IMG/VR virus record: IMGVR_UViG_3300048924_000586
Span: 1 to 64,000 of that record
Length of the DNA: 64,000 bases
Source: a virus
Direction: 5' to 3' (one strand)
This document shows, piece after piece, positions 49,696 through 58,394 of this stretch. The notes under the pieces are model-generated. The model was given only the letters and a program-made list of their open reading frames with translations, did no database searches and had not been told where the DNA came from. The position numbers were made by a program, and so were the translations under genes. Position 1 is the stretch's first letter. Every line of letters begins with the position of its first letter.

Positions 49696-50205
49696 ATGGC
49701 GACAAGTCTTCCGCGCTTCCTCATGCGCGACTGCATGCTGTGGGCTGACACCGTTTCCCAGCTTGGTCAGATCGGCGACATTACGCCGCCGGTCCCACAG
49801 ATCAAGGTCGAGGAAATGCGCAATGCCGGCATGATCAAGCCGCGCGAGGTTCACATGGGCTACGAGAAGCTGGAATTCAGCTTCAAAATGCCCGGCCTTG
49901 ATCCGCAGGTTCTCAAGCTGTTCGGCCTCAGGCCCGGCTCCGAATATCCGTTCATGATCACCGGCGCGCTCGTCGACGAGGATGGCACCGACCATTCCGC
50001 AGTCATGACGATCCGCGGTTTTCTCAAGCAGGCCGACCACGGTTCTTGGAAAACCGGCGATCAGGCGGAGAACGACTACACGGTCTCGGTCAACTACTAC
50101 AAGCTCGAGATCGACGGCGAGCCCGTCTACGAAATGGACGACTTCGACGTCCTCATCGGAGGCGTCAGCCAGGTCAGCGGTCAGCGCAACTCGCTGCTGC
50201 TCTAA
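49696..50205 (+). CDS. tail tube protein, P2 FII-like (169 aa)
   Basis: LPRFLMRDCMLWADTVSQLG, EMRNAGMIKPREVHMGYEKL and VSVNYYKLEIDGEPVYEMDD are the P2 FII signature. Its length is the same as in P2-type phages. It forms the inner tube on which the sheath assembles. Confidence 0.9.
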   Translation: MATSLPRFLMRDCMLWADTVSQLGQIGDITPPVPQIKVEEMRNAGMIKPREVHMGYEKLEFSFKMPGLDPQVLKLFGLRPGSEYPFMITGALVDEDGTDHSAVMTIRGFLKQADHGSWKTGDQAENDYTVSVNYYKLEIDGEPVYEMDDFDVLIGGVSQVSGQRNSLLL

Positions 50206-50230
50206 GCCACCAACCATCACCAGCATAACC

Positions 50231-50286
50231 CGAAGGGCCGCCTCACCAGCGGCCTTTCGCTTTTCTGCACCACAGAGGAGGGTCTC
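50231..50286 (+). promoter_or_regulatory. hairpin leader, partly terminator-like
   Basis: CGAAGGGCCGC (50231-50241) and GCGGCCTTTCG (50249-50259) form an 11-bp stem with one G-U pair around the loop CTCACCA, then CTTTTC, which may attenuate transcription after the tube gene. CACCACAGAGGAGGG then precedes the ATG at 50287. The loop equals those at 10148 and 60643. Confidence 0.65.
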
Positions 50287-50544
50287 ATGACCACTATCAA
50301 GCTTTCCACGCCCGTCGAGCATTCTGGCGTCACCTATTCCGAAATCTCCTTCGACGAACCGACGGTCGGCGATCTCGCCGCTGCCGATCTCGTAAAGGGC
50401 GAAACCCATCAGATGCTCGCCGTCCTTGCGAGCATGTCCGGTGTTCCGATCCCGGCACTTAAGAAGATCAAGGCCAAGGAGTTCGCCAAGTTCTCCAAAG
50501 CGATTGATCTGGGAAACGAGCCGGAGCCCACGACTGGCGAATAG
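50287..50544 (+). CDS. tail assembly chaperone, P2 gpE-like (85 aa)
   Basis: STPVEHSGVTYSEISFDEPT and VGDLAAADLVKGETHQMLAV match the gpE/Mu gp41 family. The C-terminal ALKKIKAKEFAKFSKAIDLG is followed by the slippery sequence. Together with the frameshift product it binds the tape measure during tail assembly. Confidence 0.85.
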   Translation: MTTIKLSTPVEHSGVTYSEISFDEPTVGDLAAADLVKGETHQMLAVLASMSGVPIPALKKIKAKEFAKFSKAIDLGNEPEPTTGE

Positions 50545-50669
50545 TCGCGGGCTTTGTCGCCAGCGTGCTCCACACATCGCTCGACGTGATCGAGCGATGG
50601 CCGCCTGAGAAGGCTCTGGCCTACTTCGATACGGCCACAGAAATCCATAAAGCGACGAGGGCTCTCTGA
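50287..50669 (+). CDS. E+E' -1 frameshift product (127 aa)
   Basis: At 50511-50517 the bases G GGA AAC, in the zero frame of gpE, form a canonical XXXYYYZ slippery heptamer. A -1 shift there continues through an open frame to TGA 50667-50669, giving RAGAHDWRIVAGFVASVLHT and ending EIHKATRAL. The new frame is open only from just upstream of the slip site. P2 makes gpE+E' the same way. The stop overlaps the tape measure ATG (TGATG). Confidence 0.85.
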
Positions 50670-52837
50670 TGGCCGTCCTTCAAAGTCAGCTGCGCCTGTC
50701 GCTGCTGGATCAGGTCTCTGCGCCTATCCGCAAGGTGTCGGGCGCGCTGAGTGGCTTGCAGCGTCAGACCATGGCGTTCACAAACCCGCTTCGCGGTGCC
50801 ATTGGGCAGCTTGCCGCTTTCGGCGGAGCCTATGTCGGGATCACCGAAGGCATGAAGGCCACCATTGGCTCGGCTATTACCTTCGAATCCGCATTCGCTG
50901 ACGTCCGCAAGGTCGTCGAGGCGTCGGACGAGCAGTTCGACAACATGCGCCGGACGATCCGGCAGATGTCGACCGAAATTCCGATGACCGCCAATGACAT
51001 CGCCGCGCTGTTCGCAGCTGCCGGCGAATCCGGCATTGCGACAACCGAACTCAAAGAATTCTCCGAAATGGCGGCCCGTGTGGGGATCGCCTTCGATATC
51101 GGAGCCGGGCAGGCGGGCGAGACGCTCGCGAAGCTCAAGACCCAGTTGGGCATGTCCGTTGCTGACGTCGGCTCACTTGCTGATGCGATCAACCACCTTT
51201 CGAACAACATGGCCTCCAAGGCCAGCGACATCACCGATTTCATGCTTCGCGTCTCGGCGCTTGGTAAGATGGGTGGTTTCACCGCAGAACAGATTGCCGG
51301 CATTGGTTCGGCTATGATTGCTGCGGGTGCGCCTTCTGAGGTCGCCGGCACTGCAATGCAGAACGTCGTGAAGGCACTGACCCGTGGCAACTTCGCGAAG
51401 AAGGACCAGAGAGACGCCGCCAAGGCGCTCGGTCTTGACCTGCCGCAGATTGCCAAGCAAATGCAGAAGGACGCGCCGAAGGCGCTGAAAACTGTCCTGA
51501 AGGCTATCGCCAAGGCGCCGAAGGATCAGCACATTGCGATCCTGTCGCAATTCTTCGGCGATGAAGCCAAAGCCTTTGCTCCCTTGATCGGCAACGTTGG
51601 TCTTCTGGATCAGGCGCTGGACAGCGTCGCTGACAAGGCGAAATACACCGGCTCAGCGTTCAACGAATTTGTTCAGCGATCGAGCACCGCTGCGAATGCC
51701 GCCCAGTTGCTTGGAAACAAGATTTCCAATCGGTTCTGGGAAATGGGTGACCGTATGCTGCCCACTATCAAGGAGGGCATCGCCGGCATCAGCGAGGTGA
51801 TCGACACCCTCGATTCCCGCGTCTCCATCTTCGACAAGATGGAAACGAGCATCATGGGCTTTGCTCAGGGGCTTGGCTACAACGGCGTCAAGGAAGTTAT
51901 TGCTGACCTCGGCGACCTGTTGTTCGGCAAGGTTGACGGCACTGCCGGTGACCAACTCGGCCGCTTGTTCATGCAGGCGAAGGAGTGGGGCGCCACAATC
52001 CGCGAGCTCAGTGCTGCGATCAAGGAAAACCCAATCGCTCAGTTCTTTGCTGATTTGGCACCTTACGGTTTTCAGATCATGGCTTGGGGTCTTGCTATCG
52101 GCGTTCTAGCTGGGACTGTCCGAAAGCTTGCAGCTGCGATGATGTTCCTCAGCGGAGCGTCGACGATCGTCGGAGCACTGAAGGCTGCGGGCACTGTTGC
52201 CGACGTCCTCTCTGGCGGCACCATGCCAGGCGGCAAGGGCGCGGGCAAAGCCGGTTCTGCGGGCACTTCCGTTCCCAAGCCAGACACCGGTGTCATGGCG
52301 ACGCTGGCAGCATGGGGATCATGGGTTAAGGGCGCAGTGGTCGCCGGAGCACCTGGCCTCATGTCGGAAGCAATGTCGTTCACGCCAGGCGACACTTTCG
52401 AAGATCAGGTGCGACTGCAAAAGCAGCACCGCGAAGACCTTGAACGGATCACCGGTCTGAACCGCCAAGCCATCTCCGAAGGCTTGCAGAGAAACTTCGG
52501 CCAGACCACACTGCCCGGAGTTGGCGCTCAGCAGGCGATGGACAATGCGCGGGCCTTCGGTCCAGGCGGCCGAACAACGGACCAGTTGCCCGGCAAGACG
52601 GCAGACGATCTCAGCATTGTCAGGACGACGCGCATCGACTCCTCGTCGATCGCGGCAATGATCCAGCCATCCGGCACGCAGGACGTTCGCGTCACCAACC
52701 CTCAGCCGCCGAACGTCACCGTCCACGCGCCAATCAGCATTACAGGCGTCGCGGATTCACAAGCAGCTGCAAGTTCGGCCGCATCGCAGCTGGGTGGAGC
52801 GGTCAAGTCTGCGGTGGAAAGCACCTACAGCGATTAA
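50669..52837 (+). CDS. tape measure protein, P2 gpT-like (722 aa)
   Basis: The N-terminal 330 residues are helical and match the TP901/P2 tape measure domain (TFESAFADVRKVVEASDEQF, FSEMAARVGIAFDIGAGQAG, ASDITDFMLRVSALGKMGG). Hydrophobic helices (FQIMAWGLAIGVLAGTVRKL, then AAAMMFLSGASTIVGALKAA) sit near residue 480. Its length sets the tail length. It starts on the E' stop codon. Confidence 0.9.
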   Translation: MAVLQSQLRLSLLDQVSAPIRKVSGALSGLQRQTMAFTNPLRGAIGQLAAFGGAYVGITEGMKATIGSAITFESAFADVRKVVEASDEQFDNMRRTIRQMSTEIPMTANDIAALFAAAGESGIATTELKEFSEMAARVGIAFDIGAGQAGETLAKLKTQLGMSVADVGSLADAINHLSNNMASKASDITDFMLRVSALGKMGGFTAEQIAGIGSAMIAAGAPSEVAGTAMQNVVKALTRGNFAKKDQRDAAKALGLDLPQIAKQMQKDAPKALKTVLKAIAKAPKDQHIAILSQFFGDEAKAFAPLIGNVGLLDQALDSVADKAKYTGSAFNEFVQRSSTAANAAQLLGNKISNRFWEMGDRMLPTIKEGIAGISEVIDTLDSRVSIFDKMETSIMGFAQGLGYNGVKEVIADLGDLLFGKVDGTAGDQLGRLFMQAKEWGATIRELSAAIKENPIAQFFADLAPYGFQIMAWGLAIGVLAGTVRKLAAAMMFLSGASTIVGALKAAGTVADVLSGGTMPGGKGAGKAGSAGTSVPKPDTGVMATLAAWGSWVKGAVVAGAPGLMSEAMSFTPGDTFEDQVRLQKQHREDLERITGLNRQAISEGLQRNFGQTTLPGVGAQQAMDNARAFGPGGRTTDQLPGKTADDLSIVRTTRIDSSSIAAMIQPSGTQDVRVTNPQPPNVTVHAPISITGVADSQAAASSAASQLGGAVKSAVESTYSD

Positions 52838-52849
52838 GAGGAGGTCTGC

Positions 52850-53320
52850 ATGGCAGGACCGGTAGCGATGGCCCTTGGGCCATTCGCTTTCGAGGCTATC
52901 GGCTTCGGATATGACGGCGTCTCGCGCAAAGTGCAGACACCATGGGCTGACGTACAAGTGGCGCAGTCACTGAACCAGCAACAGTGGACTGGACCGACAT
53001 CGGAAGAGATCACGATCAAGGGTGTGCTGTTTCCTGCGGAATTCGGTGGGCAGAGCTCGCTATCTGGTATCGTGTCGGCCGCAATGGGCGGCACACCACT
53101 GATGCTGGTCTCTGGTGACGCGGACGAAGGGCTGATCCACGGCACGTTCACCATCCAGTCGGTGGATGAAGATCGCTCCTCGCATAACAACCGTGGCACC
53201 GCTCGGCGCAATGCCTACACCATCTCGTTGAAACGGTATGCCGATGGAGACCCGGCCGGCTTCGACCTGTCCGGTGCCATCGGCTCGATCGTCGCCCCCA
53301 TCGTGAACCTGTTTGGATAA
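52850..53320 (+). CDS. tail protein, P2 gpU-like (156 aa)
   Basis: AMALGPFAFEAIGFGYDGVS, SLNQQQWTGPTSEEITIKGV and FTIQSVDEDRSSHNNRGTAR match gpU (Phage_P2_GpU), which closes the tail tube. AGGAGGTCTGC precedes the ATG. It is followed by X and D as in P2. Confidence 0.9.
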   Translation: MAGPVAMALGPFAFEAIGFGYDGVSRKVQTPWADVQVAQSLNQQQWTGPTSEEITIKGVLFPAEFGGQSSLSGIVSAAMGGTPLMLVSGDADEGLIHGTFTIQSVDEDRSSHNNRGTARRNAYTISLKRYADGDPAGFDLSGAIGSIVAPIVNLFG

Positions 53321-53536
53321 ATGATGAGCACGATCGTAACCACGAAACAGGGACAGACCGTCGATTTGGTCTGCCTACTTCATTACGGCCGCACGGCCGA
53401 AGTCACCGAGATGGTGCTCGCAGCCAATCCGGATATTGCTGCGGCGGGCATCATCTTGCCGTTGGGCACCAAGGTGTTGATGCCGACCGCTCCGTCTCGG
53501 CAGCAGGCGGCAAAGCTCACCAGCCTTTGGGAGTAG
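53321..53536 (+). CDS. tail protein, P2 gpX-like (71 aa)
   Basis: A short LysM-like fold: VTTKQGQTVDLVCLLHYGRT, then VLAANPDIAAAGIILPLGTK. gpX has this length and sits between U and D in P2. It starts right after the gpU stop. Confidence 0.9.
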   Translation: MMSTIVTTKQGQTVDLVCLLHYGRTAEVTEMVLAANPDIAAAGIILPLGTKVLMPTAPSRQQAAKLTSLWE

Positions 53537-53539
53537 CCC

Positions 53540-54697
53540 ATGCACCCGCGTATTGAGGTTACGGTCGACGGCACACCGGTGGCAGGCGCTTTCTATGAGC
53601 GTCTTGTTTCCATAACGGTGACGGACAAGGAAGGGGCTCAGGCCGACACTGTCGACATCGAGTTGAACGATGGGCCGCCGAACTTCCTTGCCTTGCCACG
53701 CACCGGCGCCATCATAGATGTGCGGCTCGGCTACGGGCAGATGAGAAGCCTCGGCAAGTTCACTGTCGACAAGGTCACTCCCAAGTGCCTGCCCTATAGT
53801 ATGTCGATCTCTGGTAAGTCCGCCGACCTTCGCAGCAAGAAGCTCAAGGAGAGGCAGGAGCGCCACTGGGATAAGAAAAAGGTGAAGGACATCGTTGACG
53901 AGGTCGCAAAAGAGAGCGGCCTCGAAGCCTCGGTGGATGCGGAGATCGGTGACCACGAATATGAGTGGTTCTCACAGCAGGACGAATCCAACATCCACTT
54001 TCTGCGGCGGCTGGCAGAACGGCATAATGCCCTTTTCTCAGTGAAGCAGGGTAGGGTGATCTTCTCGAAGCAAGGCTCCGGCAATTCAGCGTCCGGCCAG
54101 TTTATCGGCTCGGTCGTTGTTTCGCCTTCGAAGATCATCCAAGGCACTTGTAGTTTCGAGGCCAACGACCGCACCAAGTATTCGAAGGTCGTCGCCTACT
54201 ATCAGGACAGCGACAAGGCACAGCGCGTCGAGATCGAGGCAGATGGTGATGCAGATGGCGATAGCGTCTTCCGCATTCCAGAGCCGTTCGCCAGCGTCAA
54301 GGAGGCAGACAAAGCCGCCCAGTCGAAGGCGAAAGCCCTCAAGCGAGGCGAGGGGGCTGCATCAGTCACCGTGGTCGGTGATACGGCCATCATCGCAGGA
54401 GCTCCGCTCCTCTTTGAGGATGTGAGGCCGGGCCTCGACGGCGTCCCTTACGTCATCGACACGGCGACCCACACCTACCGGAAGACCGAAGGTTATCGCA
54501 CGGCAATCAGCGCGAAGCTGTACGATGGAAAGTCTGGCGGGAGCAAGAAGTCGGCCGCTAACGACAACGATCCGGACAGCACCTCGGAGACCAGCAAGTC
54601 GGAAGACAAGGTCGCACCAAATGCGCCCGCAGGAACGCCGGCTACCCCATCTGAATGGACGGGGCAGCGACGTTACGGTCGAACGGACGAGAACTAG
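53540..54697 (+). CDS. late control/hub protein, P2 gpD-like (385 aa)
   Basis: HPRIEVTVDGTPVAGAFYER, ARTGAIIDVRL-like and GQMRSLGKFTVDKVTPKCLP give the gpD N-terminal hub domain; EYEWFSQQDESNIHFLRRLA is the conserved core. It is the baseplate hub that carries the spike. The charged tail has KSAANDNDPDSTSETSKSED and ends SEWTGQRRYGRTDEN. It is the last gene of the tail operon, convergent with the next small gene. Confidence 0.9.
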   Translation: MHPRIEVTVDGTPVAGAFYERLVSITVTDKEGAQADTVDIELNDGPPNFLALPRTGAIIDVRLGYGQMRSLGKFTVDKVTPKCLPYSMSISGKSADLRSKKLKERQERHWDKKKVKDIVDEVAKESGLEASVDAEIGDHEYEWFSQQDESNIHFLRRLAERHNALFSVKQGRVIFSKQGSGNSASGQFIGSVVVSPSKIIQGTCSFEANDRTKYSKVVAYYQDSDKAQRVEIEADGDADGDSVFRIPEPFASVKEADKAAQSKAKALKRGEGAASVTVVGDTAIIAGAPLLFEDVRPGLDGVPYVIDTATHTYRKTEGYRTAISAKLYDGKSGGSKKSAANDNDPDSTSETSKSEDKVAPNAPAGTPATPSEWTGQRRYGRTDEN

Positions 54698-54837
54698 TTG
54701 GCGAGTTGCGGCTCGAGTTCGTCATTCGCGGGCTCGTCAAACACCGGCGTTTCCGCCAGCTCGCGGAGCGTAGCGGCTAAAGCTGCCAATTGCTGCGCGA
54801 TTTCGCTGATCGATAGCGCGGCGAGATCTTCATTCAT
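54694..54837 (-). CDS. small acidic hypothetical protein (47 aa)
   Basis: MNEDLAALSISEIAQQLAAL is followed by AATLRELAETPVFDEPANDE, a helical acidic protein. ATG 54837 is used with GGAGGA 5 nt upstream. It overlaps the gpD stop by 4 nt, tail to tail. No function is assigned. PANDELE is a near match to the ANDN motif. Confidence 0.6.
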   Translation of the reverse strand: MNEDLAALSISEIAQQLAALAATLRELAETPVFDEPANDELEPQLAN

Positions 54838-54923
54838 TGCGTCCTCCTGACTCTTTGGCAGGACGCAAAACAATCTGCCGACCGCCAAGATAGGCCGGCT
54901 CTCCCTAAAATCAAAGGGGTATC

Positions 54924-55136
54924 ATGAAACTCCTTCCAGACTGGCGCGCCGTGATCGGTCGCGCTTGGTCGTTGCGGCTTATTGAGATCGCAGCAGCCGA
55001 CGACATCATCCTGAACGTCGTGCCCTTCGTGTCTGACTGGCTGCCATGGTGGCTCACCATCGCACTGCTTGCAGCAGCTTGGGGCGCGCGCATTCTTTCC
55101 CAGCCCGAAAAGGAGCCGGCGAATGCCGATCAATAA
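54924..55136 (+). CDS. probable holin (70 aa)
   Basis: MKLLPDWRAVIGRAWSLRLI, then ADDIILNVVPFVSDWLPWWL and TIALLAAAWGARILSQPEK: one strong and one weaker membrane segment with a charged end. This type stands directly before the endolysin in many rhizobial phages. Its last codons overlap the endolysin start. GGGGTATC precedes the ATG; the ribosome-binding site is weak. Confidence 0.65.
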   Translation: MKLLPDWRAVIGRAWSLRLIEIAAADDIILNVVPFVSDWLPWWLTIALLAAAWGARILSQPEKEPANADQ

Positions 55137-55698
55137 AATCCTGCCCTCCAAGCGGGCAAAAAGCGCTATTGCCGCTGTCATGGCTGCGGTCATGGTGGGT
55201 ACCGCCTCCCTGCTGCCCAGCGGCACGCCAGCGCCTGTCACCCTCGCGGTCGACCACCTCATCAAGCCGTGGGAAGGCCTGCACACGCGTGCCTACCTTG
55301 ATATCGTGAAGGTCCCAACGATCTGCTACGGCGAGACCAAGGGCGTGAAACTAGGCCAGACAAAGACGGTGGCGCAATGCGAAAGCATGCTCATCACACG
55401 CGTCACCGACGACTATTACCAGCCGCTTACAAAGTGCATCGCAGGATTCACCAAGATGCCGGTGAGCGTGCAGGCGTCCATGATCTCCGGCGCCTACAAC
55501 TTCGGCGTCGGCGGGATGTGTAGTTCGTCTGCTGCCCGCCTTGCGAAGGCTGGCCAGTATCAAGCGGCATGCGAAGCGCAGACCGCGTGGAACAAGGCCG
55601 GCGGTCGCATCGTCAATGGTCTCGTTAAGCGCCGTGAAATGGGTGATGCGCAGCGGATCGGCGAAGCTGAGCTGTGTGTGTCTGGTCTGCCGAAATGA
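55123..55698 (+). CDS. SAR endolysin, GH24 lysozyme (191 aa)
   Basis: An N-terminal hydrophobic, weakly charged helix (AKSAIAAVMAAVMVGTASLL) without a clear cleavage site fits a signal-anchor-release segment. The GH24 catalytic triad E-x8-D-x5-T is present: Glu51 in KPWEG, Asp60 in RAYLD, Thr66 in VPTICYGET. It cuts peptidoglycan. AGGAG lies 8 nt before the ATG. Holin, endolysin and spanins follow in order. Confidence 0.95.
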   Translation: MPINKILPSKRAKSAIAAVMAAVMVGTASLLPSGTPAPVTLAVDHLIKPWEGLHTRAYLDIVKVPTICYGETKGVKLGQTKTVAQCESMLITRVTDDYYQPLTKCIAGFTKMPVSVQASMISGAYNFGVGGMCSSSAARLAKAGQYQAACEAQTAWNKAGGRIVNGLVKRREMGDAQRIGEAELCVSGLPK

Positions 55699-56093
55699 TC
55701 GGAGCGTTTGCGAAGCTGCTGGGCGTCGATGCCTGGCTTGTGAAGGCCGGTGCGGCATTGCTCGTCGGCCTATCGCTCATGGCGGGCGCGTGGTGGGTTC
55801 ACGGCAGGATCTACGACGACGGCTACCAGACGGCCTCGGCCAAGTACGAGGCGCAGATTGCTGCCGACGCGCTCCAGCGAGCCGAGGCGAGCCTGAACGA
55901 ACAACGTAGGCAGGCCATCGCCAACAATGCCGCTAAGCAGCGCGAGGCGGAAGCCATCGCCACCCTTGAGGCTCAGGAAGCCGAGAACCTCGAACTACGT
56001 AGGAGGCTGGCCAGTGAAGCTCAGCAAGATCCTGACGCTGGCCGCCCTAGCCTTGGCTCTGGCAGCGTGCAGCGTATCAACCAAGTCCGCTAG
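55695..56093 (+). CDS. Rz-like i-spanin (132 aa)
   Basis: One N-terminal membrane helix (VKAGAALLVGLSLMAGAWWV) is followed by a periplasmic coiled coil (ADALQRAEASLNEQRRQAIA, then QREAEAIATLEAQEAENLEL). This is the inner-membrane spanin layout. The Rz1-type gene begins inside its 3' end in another frame. The ATG overlaps the endolysin stop. Confidence 0.85.
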   Translation: MIGAFAKLLGVDAWLVKAGAALLVGLSLMAGAWWVHGRIYDDGYQTASAKYEAQIAADALQRAEASLNEQRRQAIANNAAKQREAEAIATLEAQEAENLELRRRLASEAQQDPDAGRPSLGSGSVQRINQVR

Positions 56094-56313
56094 TATCGTG
56101 CCACCGGTGGCGCCGGTGATCGCGCGGCCAGACAGCAGCTTACTGAAGGTCTGCGGCTTGCCCGTCGATATTGGTAAAGGCGCGCTCAGTCAGGCGCAAG
56201 TCGAGGATCTCTGGATCTCGGACCGGGCGGCACTATTGACGTGTTACCGGCGCCACACGGCGCTCCGCAATTTCATCATAGACCGCGATAACGCATTGAG
56301 AGGTAGCCAGTGA
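56014..56313 (+). CDS. Rz1-like o-spanin lipoprotein (99 aa)
   Basis: The GTG start has GGAGG 7 nt upstream. The signal peptide KLSKILTLAALALALAAC ends in a lipobox with Cys19, followed by a Pro-rich stretch (SIVPPVAPVIARPDSS). It overlaps Rz by 80 nt in another frame, the classical Rz/Rz1 arrangement. It is longer than lambda Rz1, with an extra C-terminal segment (LTCYRRHTALRNFIIDRDNA). Confidence 0.85.
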   Translation: MKLSKILTLAALALALAACSVSTKSASIVPPVAPVIARPDSSLLKVCGLPVDIGKGALSQAQVEDLWISDRAALLTCYRRHTALRNFIIDRDNALRGSQ

Positions 56314-56651
56314 CCGGCTCTGAAATCATGGCCGTAGTCGGCTTTTTTGTAATGGTGTCCGGTGCCCTTTGGGGCATCTGGTGGCGCATCGAAGGCAGGG
56401 TGAAAGAGGCCAAAGATTCGGCCGTCGGTACCGCTACTGCTGCGCAGGCACTTGCTAACCTTGCTCGCGACGAGCTGGCCGCACATCGCCTGCATGTCGC
56501 CGAGACATACATTACCAAGGCTGGCATGCGCGAAACCACCGAGCAGCTCATGGAAGCCATCAGCGGCGTCAAGAGCGCCGTCGACGGCATGACGCTTCGC
56601 ATCGACCGGGTGGTCGAAGGCCAGCCTCGTCGATCCACCACTCGTACTTAA
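56310..56651 (+). CDS. membrane-anchored coiled-coil protein (113 aa)
   Basis: An N-terminal helix (IMAVVGFFVMVSGALWGIWW) precedes a long amphipathic region (DSAVGTATAAQALANLARDE, then MRETTEQLMEAISGVKSAVD). The GTG start overlaps the o-spanin stop. It resembles small phage membrane proteins near lysis genes; a second holin or antiholin role is possible but unproven. Confidence 0.6.
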   Translation: MTGSEIMAVVGFFVMVSGALWGIWWRIEGRVKEAKDSAVGTATAAQALANLARDELAAHRLHVAETYITKAGMRETTEQLMEAISGVKSAVDGMTLRIDRVVEGQPRRSTTRT

Positions 56652-56663
56652 GGAAGCTGAAAC

Positions 56664-56981
56664 ATGGCTTTTTCAGGCGTTCACGTAGTGTGCGCATATG
56701 CCGGTTCTCTGGCATTCCAGCGCGCCCCCACACAGCCGATCATCGGCAAGGTCAATTGGTCTGAATCGGTATCGTCCGGCTCCATGACCGCCAACTCCGC
56801 TCCCGGCCTTCACGGCGCGGCCGGGCAGCCTATCTTCCGCATTCGCTCCTCTGCGGAGGTGTGGGTGTCGGTCGGACCTCAACCGGACCCGGTCGGCGGC
56901 AAGCGGTTCATCGTTCCTGCTGGTGTTGACTACGACGTTTACGTCGATGTTGGTGACCGCCTTGCTTGGACGTCCGCTTGA
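56664..56981 (+). CDS. hypothetical protein (105 aa)
   Basis: It begins MAFSGVHVVCAYAGSLAFQR and continues IFRIRSSAEVWVSVGPQPDP, KRFIVPAGVDYDVYVDVGDR: a beta-sandwich-like protein. Similar small proteins precede esterase or fibre genes in rhizobial phages, so it may be structural. GGAAGCTGAAAC precedes the ATG. Its stop shares a base with the next start. Confidence 0.6.
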   Translation: MAFSGVHVVCAYAGSLAFQRAPTQPIIGKVNWSESVSSGSMTANSAPGLHGAAGQPIFRIRSSAEVWVSVGPQPDPVGGKRFIVPAGVDYDVYVDVGDRLAWTSA

Positions 56982-58300
56982 TGAGTGGCTTGCGAGGGCT
57001 AGGCAGTGGGCCGAGAGCACTGACTGATCGCAATGTCAGGATGAGCGGCGCGGAGGCAGTGAATAAGCTGCTCCGCGCATTCCGAAAGGCGGAAGACAAC
57101 AACCCGTACCAGTTGCCGGAGATGGCGAACCCGCCGACGGTTGCTGTATCTGCGACGACAGACGCCGCTCTTGCCGCATCTGTCGCGCTTGCGACGGCTA
57201 ACGCCCTGACCGCCGCGGCATCCAAGGTGGCTTGGTATGGCGGCGTTCCTGCCGTTATCGCGAACACCTTCGTGGGCATGCCGGTGGTTAGCAACTTGCC
57301 GGCCAACGGCAATCTTGCTTCGCTTGCAAATGCCAATGTGACGGCCGACCTGTCGATGTATAATCACGCCGCCGAGATCATGACCGACGCGGACGTTGTT
57401 GAATTCTCGATCTACTGCAGAACCGACCGGAAGGTCATGTTCCAGGTCGATGGACAGTATGTCAGCAAGGCCGGCCATCTCGGCGTGACGGCGAGCAACA
57501 GCTACAACTTTTTCAAGTTGACGTTCGCGAGTAAGCGGCCGCGCCGAATTCGCATCCTGATGTCGAACATGTCAGAAGCCGCTAGTTCTCCCACCATGCT
57601 CTCGGCGATCCGATTGGCTGCGTTGTCGGCATTTTGGAAGCCAGATCAGTCCGGCGTGCTACGCCTTGGCTGCTATACTGACAGCTACGGCATGGGCGGC
57701 GGTATCCAGACCAATTGGGACACTCCCAACGCTGCATTCACCACACTCGCTGGTGAGCTGTTGGGAATGCGAGATGTGCGGCAGCTATCGCAGTTCGGCA
57801 CGGGATACGTCGCTACTGGCTCAGGTCGGTCGAAGTTACTCGCACAGATCCCCCGATCTATCTCGCAGCAGGGACCTTGGGACCTGATACTCGTCGCTCA
57901 CGGCTACAACGATGCGGCGCAAGCGCCAGCGACTATTCAGGCTGAAGCTCTTGCCGCTTTACGACTGATCCGTGAGGGTGCGCCAAACGTGCCGATCGTC
58001 GTAGTTGGGCCGTGGGGAGGCAGGACAGGGCCAAGCGCGGCAGTTGTTGGCGTCGAGAACGCTATCAGTGCTGCGGTCACTGCCTTGGCCGATCCGCTCT
58101 GCAGGTTTGCGCCAAACAGTACGGCCGCGCAGCCCTTTCTGTTTGGGACGGGCTACCAAGGCGCGACCAACGCCAGCGGCAACAGCGACATCTACATCGG
58201 CACGGACGGCACGCATTTCACACCGATCGTCGGTCACGAATACGGTGCATATCGTGTCGCGAGCGCAGTGCGAGACGCTGTTGAGGCTATGTTGAAATAA
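56981..58300 (+). CDS. SGNH/GDSL-type esterase (439 aa)
   Basis: Residues 1-215 form an N-terminal beta-rich region. The C-terminal half has SGNH blocks: RLGCYTDSYGMGGG (catalytic Ser about 233), LILVAHGYNDAAQ (Gly/Asn, about 306-309) and YIGTDGTHFTPIVGHEYGA (Asp and His, about 408-412). Such phage enzymes remove acyl groups from surface polysaccharides. The position after the lysis genes and before a terminator suggests a late product, perhaps a virion part acting on host LPS or capsule. Confidence 0.8.
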   Translation: MSGLRGLGSGPRALTDRNVRMSGAEAVNKLLRAFRKAEDNNPYQLPEMANPPTVAVSATTDAALAASVALATANALTAAASKVAWYGGVPAVIANTFVGMPVVSNLPANGNLASLANANVTADLSMYNHAAEIMTDADVVEFSIYCRTDRKVMFQVDGQYVSKAGHLGVTASNSYNFFKLTFASKRPRRIRILMSNMSEAASSPTMLSAIRLAALSAFWKPDQSGVLRLGCYTDSYGMGGGIQTNWDTPNAAFTTLAGELLGMRDVRQLSQFGTGYVATGSGRSKLLAQIPRSISQQGPWDLILVAHGYNDAAQAPATIQAEALAALRLIREGAPNVPIVVVGPWGGRTGPSAAVVGVENAISAAVTALADPLCRFAPNSTAAQPFLFGTGYQGATNASGNSDIYIGTDGTHFTPIVGHEYGAYRVASAVRDAVEAMLK

Positions 58301-58355
58301 GGGATTCCCTCGCGGAATCTCACGGTGTATGCTGCTAGCCAGCGGACCAAGTTTG

Positions 58356-58390
58356 AACGCCCTCTGCCTATCGGTGGAGGGCGTTTTTTC
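58356..58390 (+). terminator. rho-independent terminator after the late operon
   Basis: AACGCCCTC (58356-58364) pairs with GAGGGCGTT (58377-58385) around 12 nt and runs into TTTTTC. It ends rightward late transcription; in the other direction it has an A run before the stem and can also serve the leftward gene ending at 58395. Confidence 0.85.
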
Positions 58391-58394
58391 GTTT

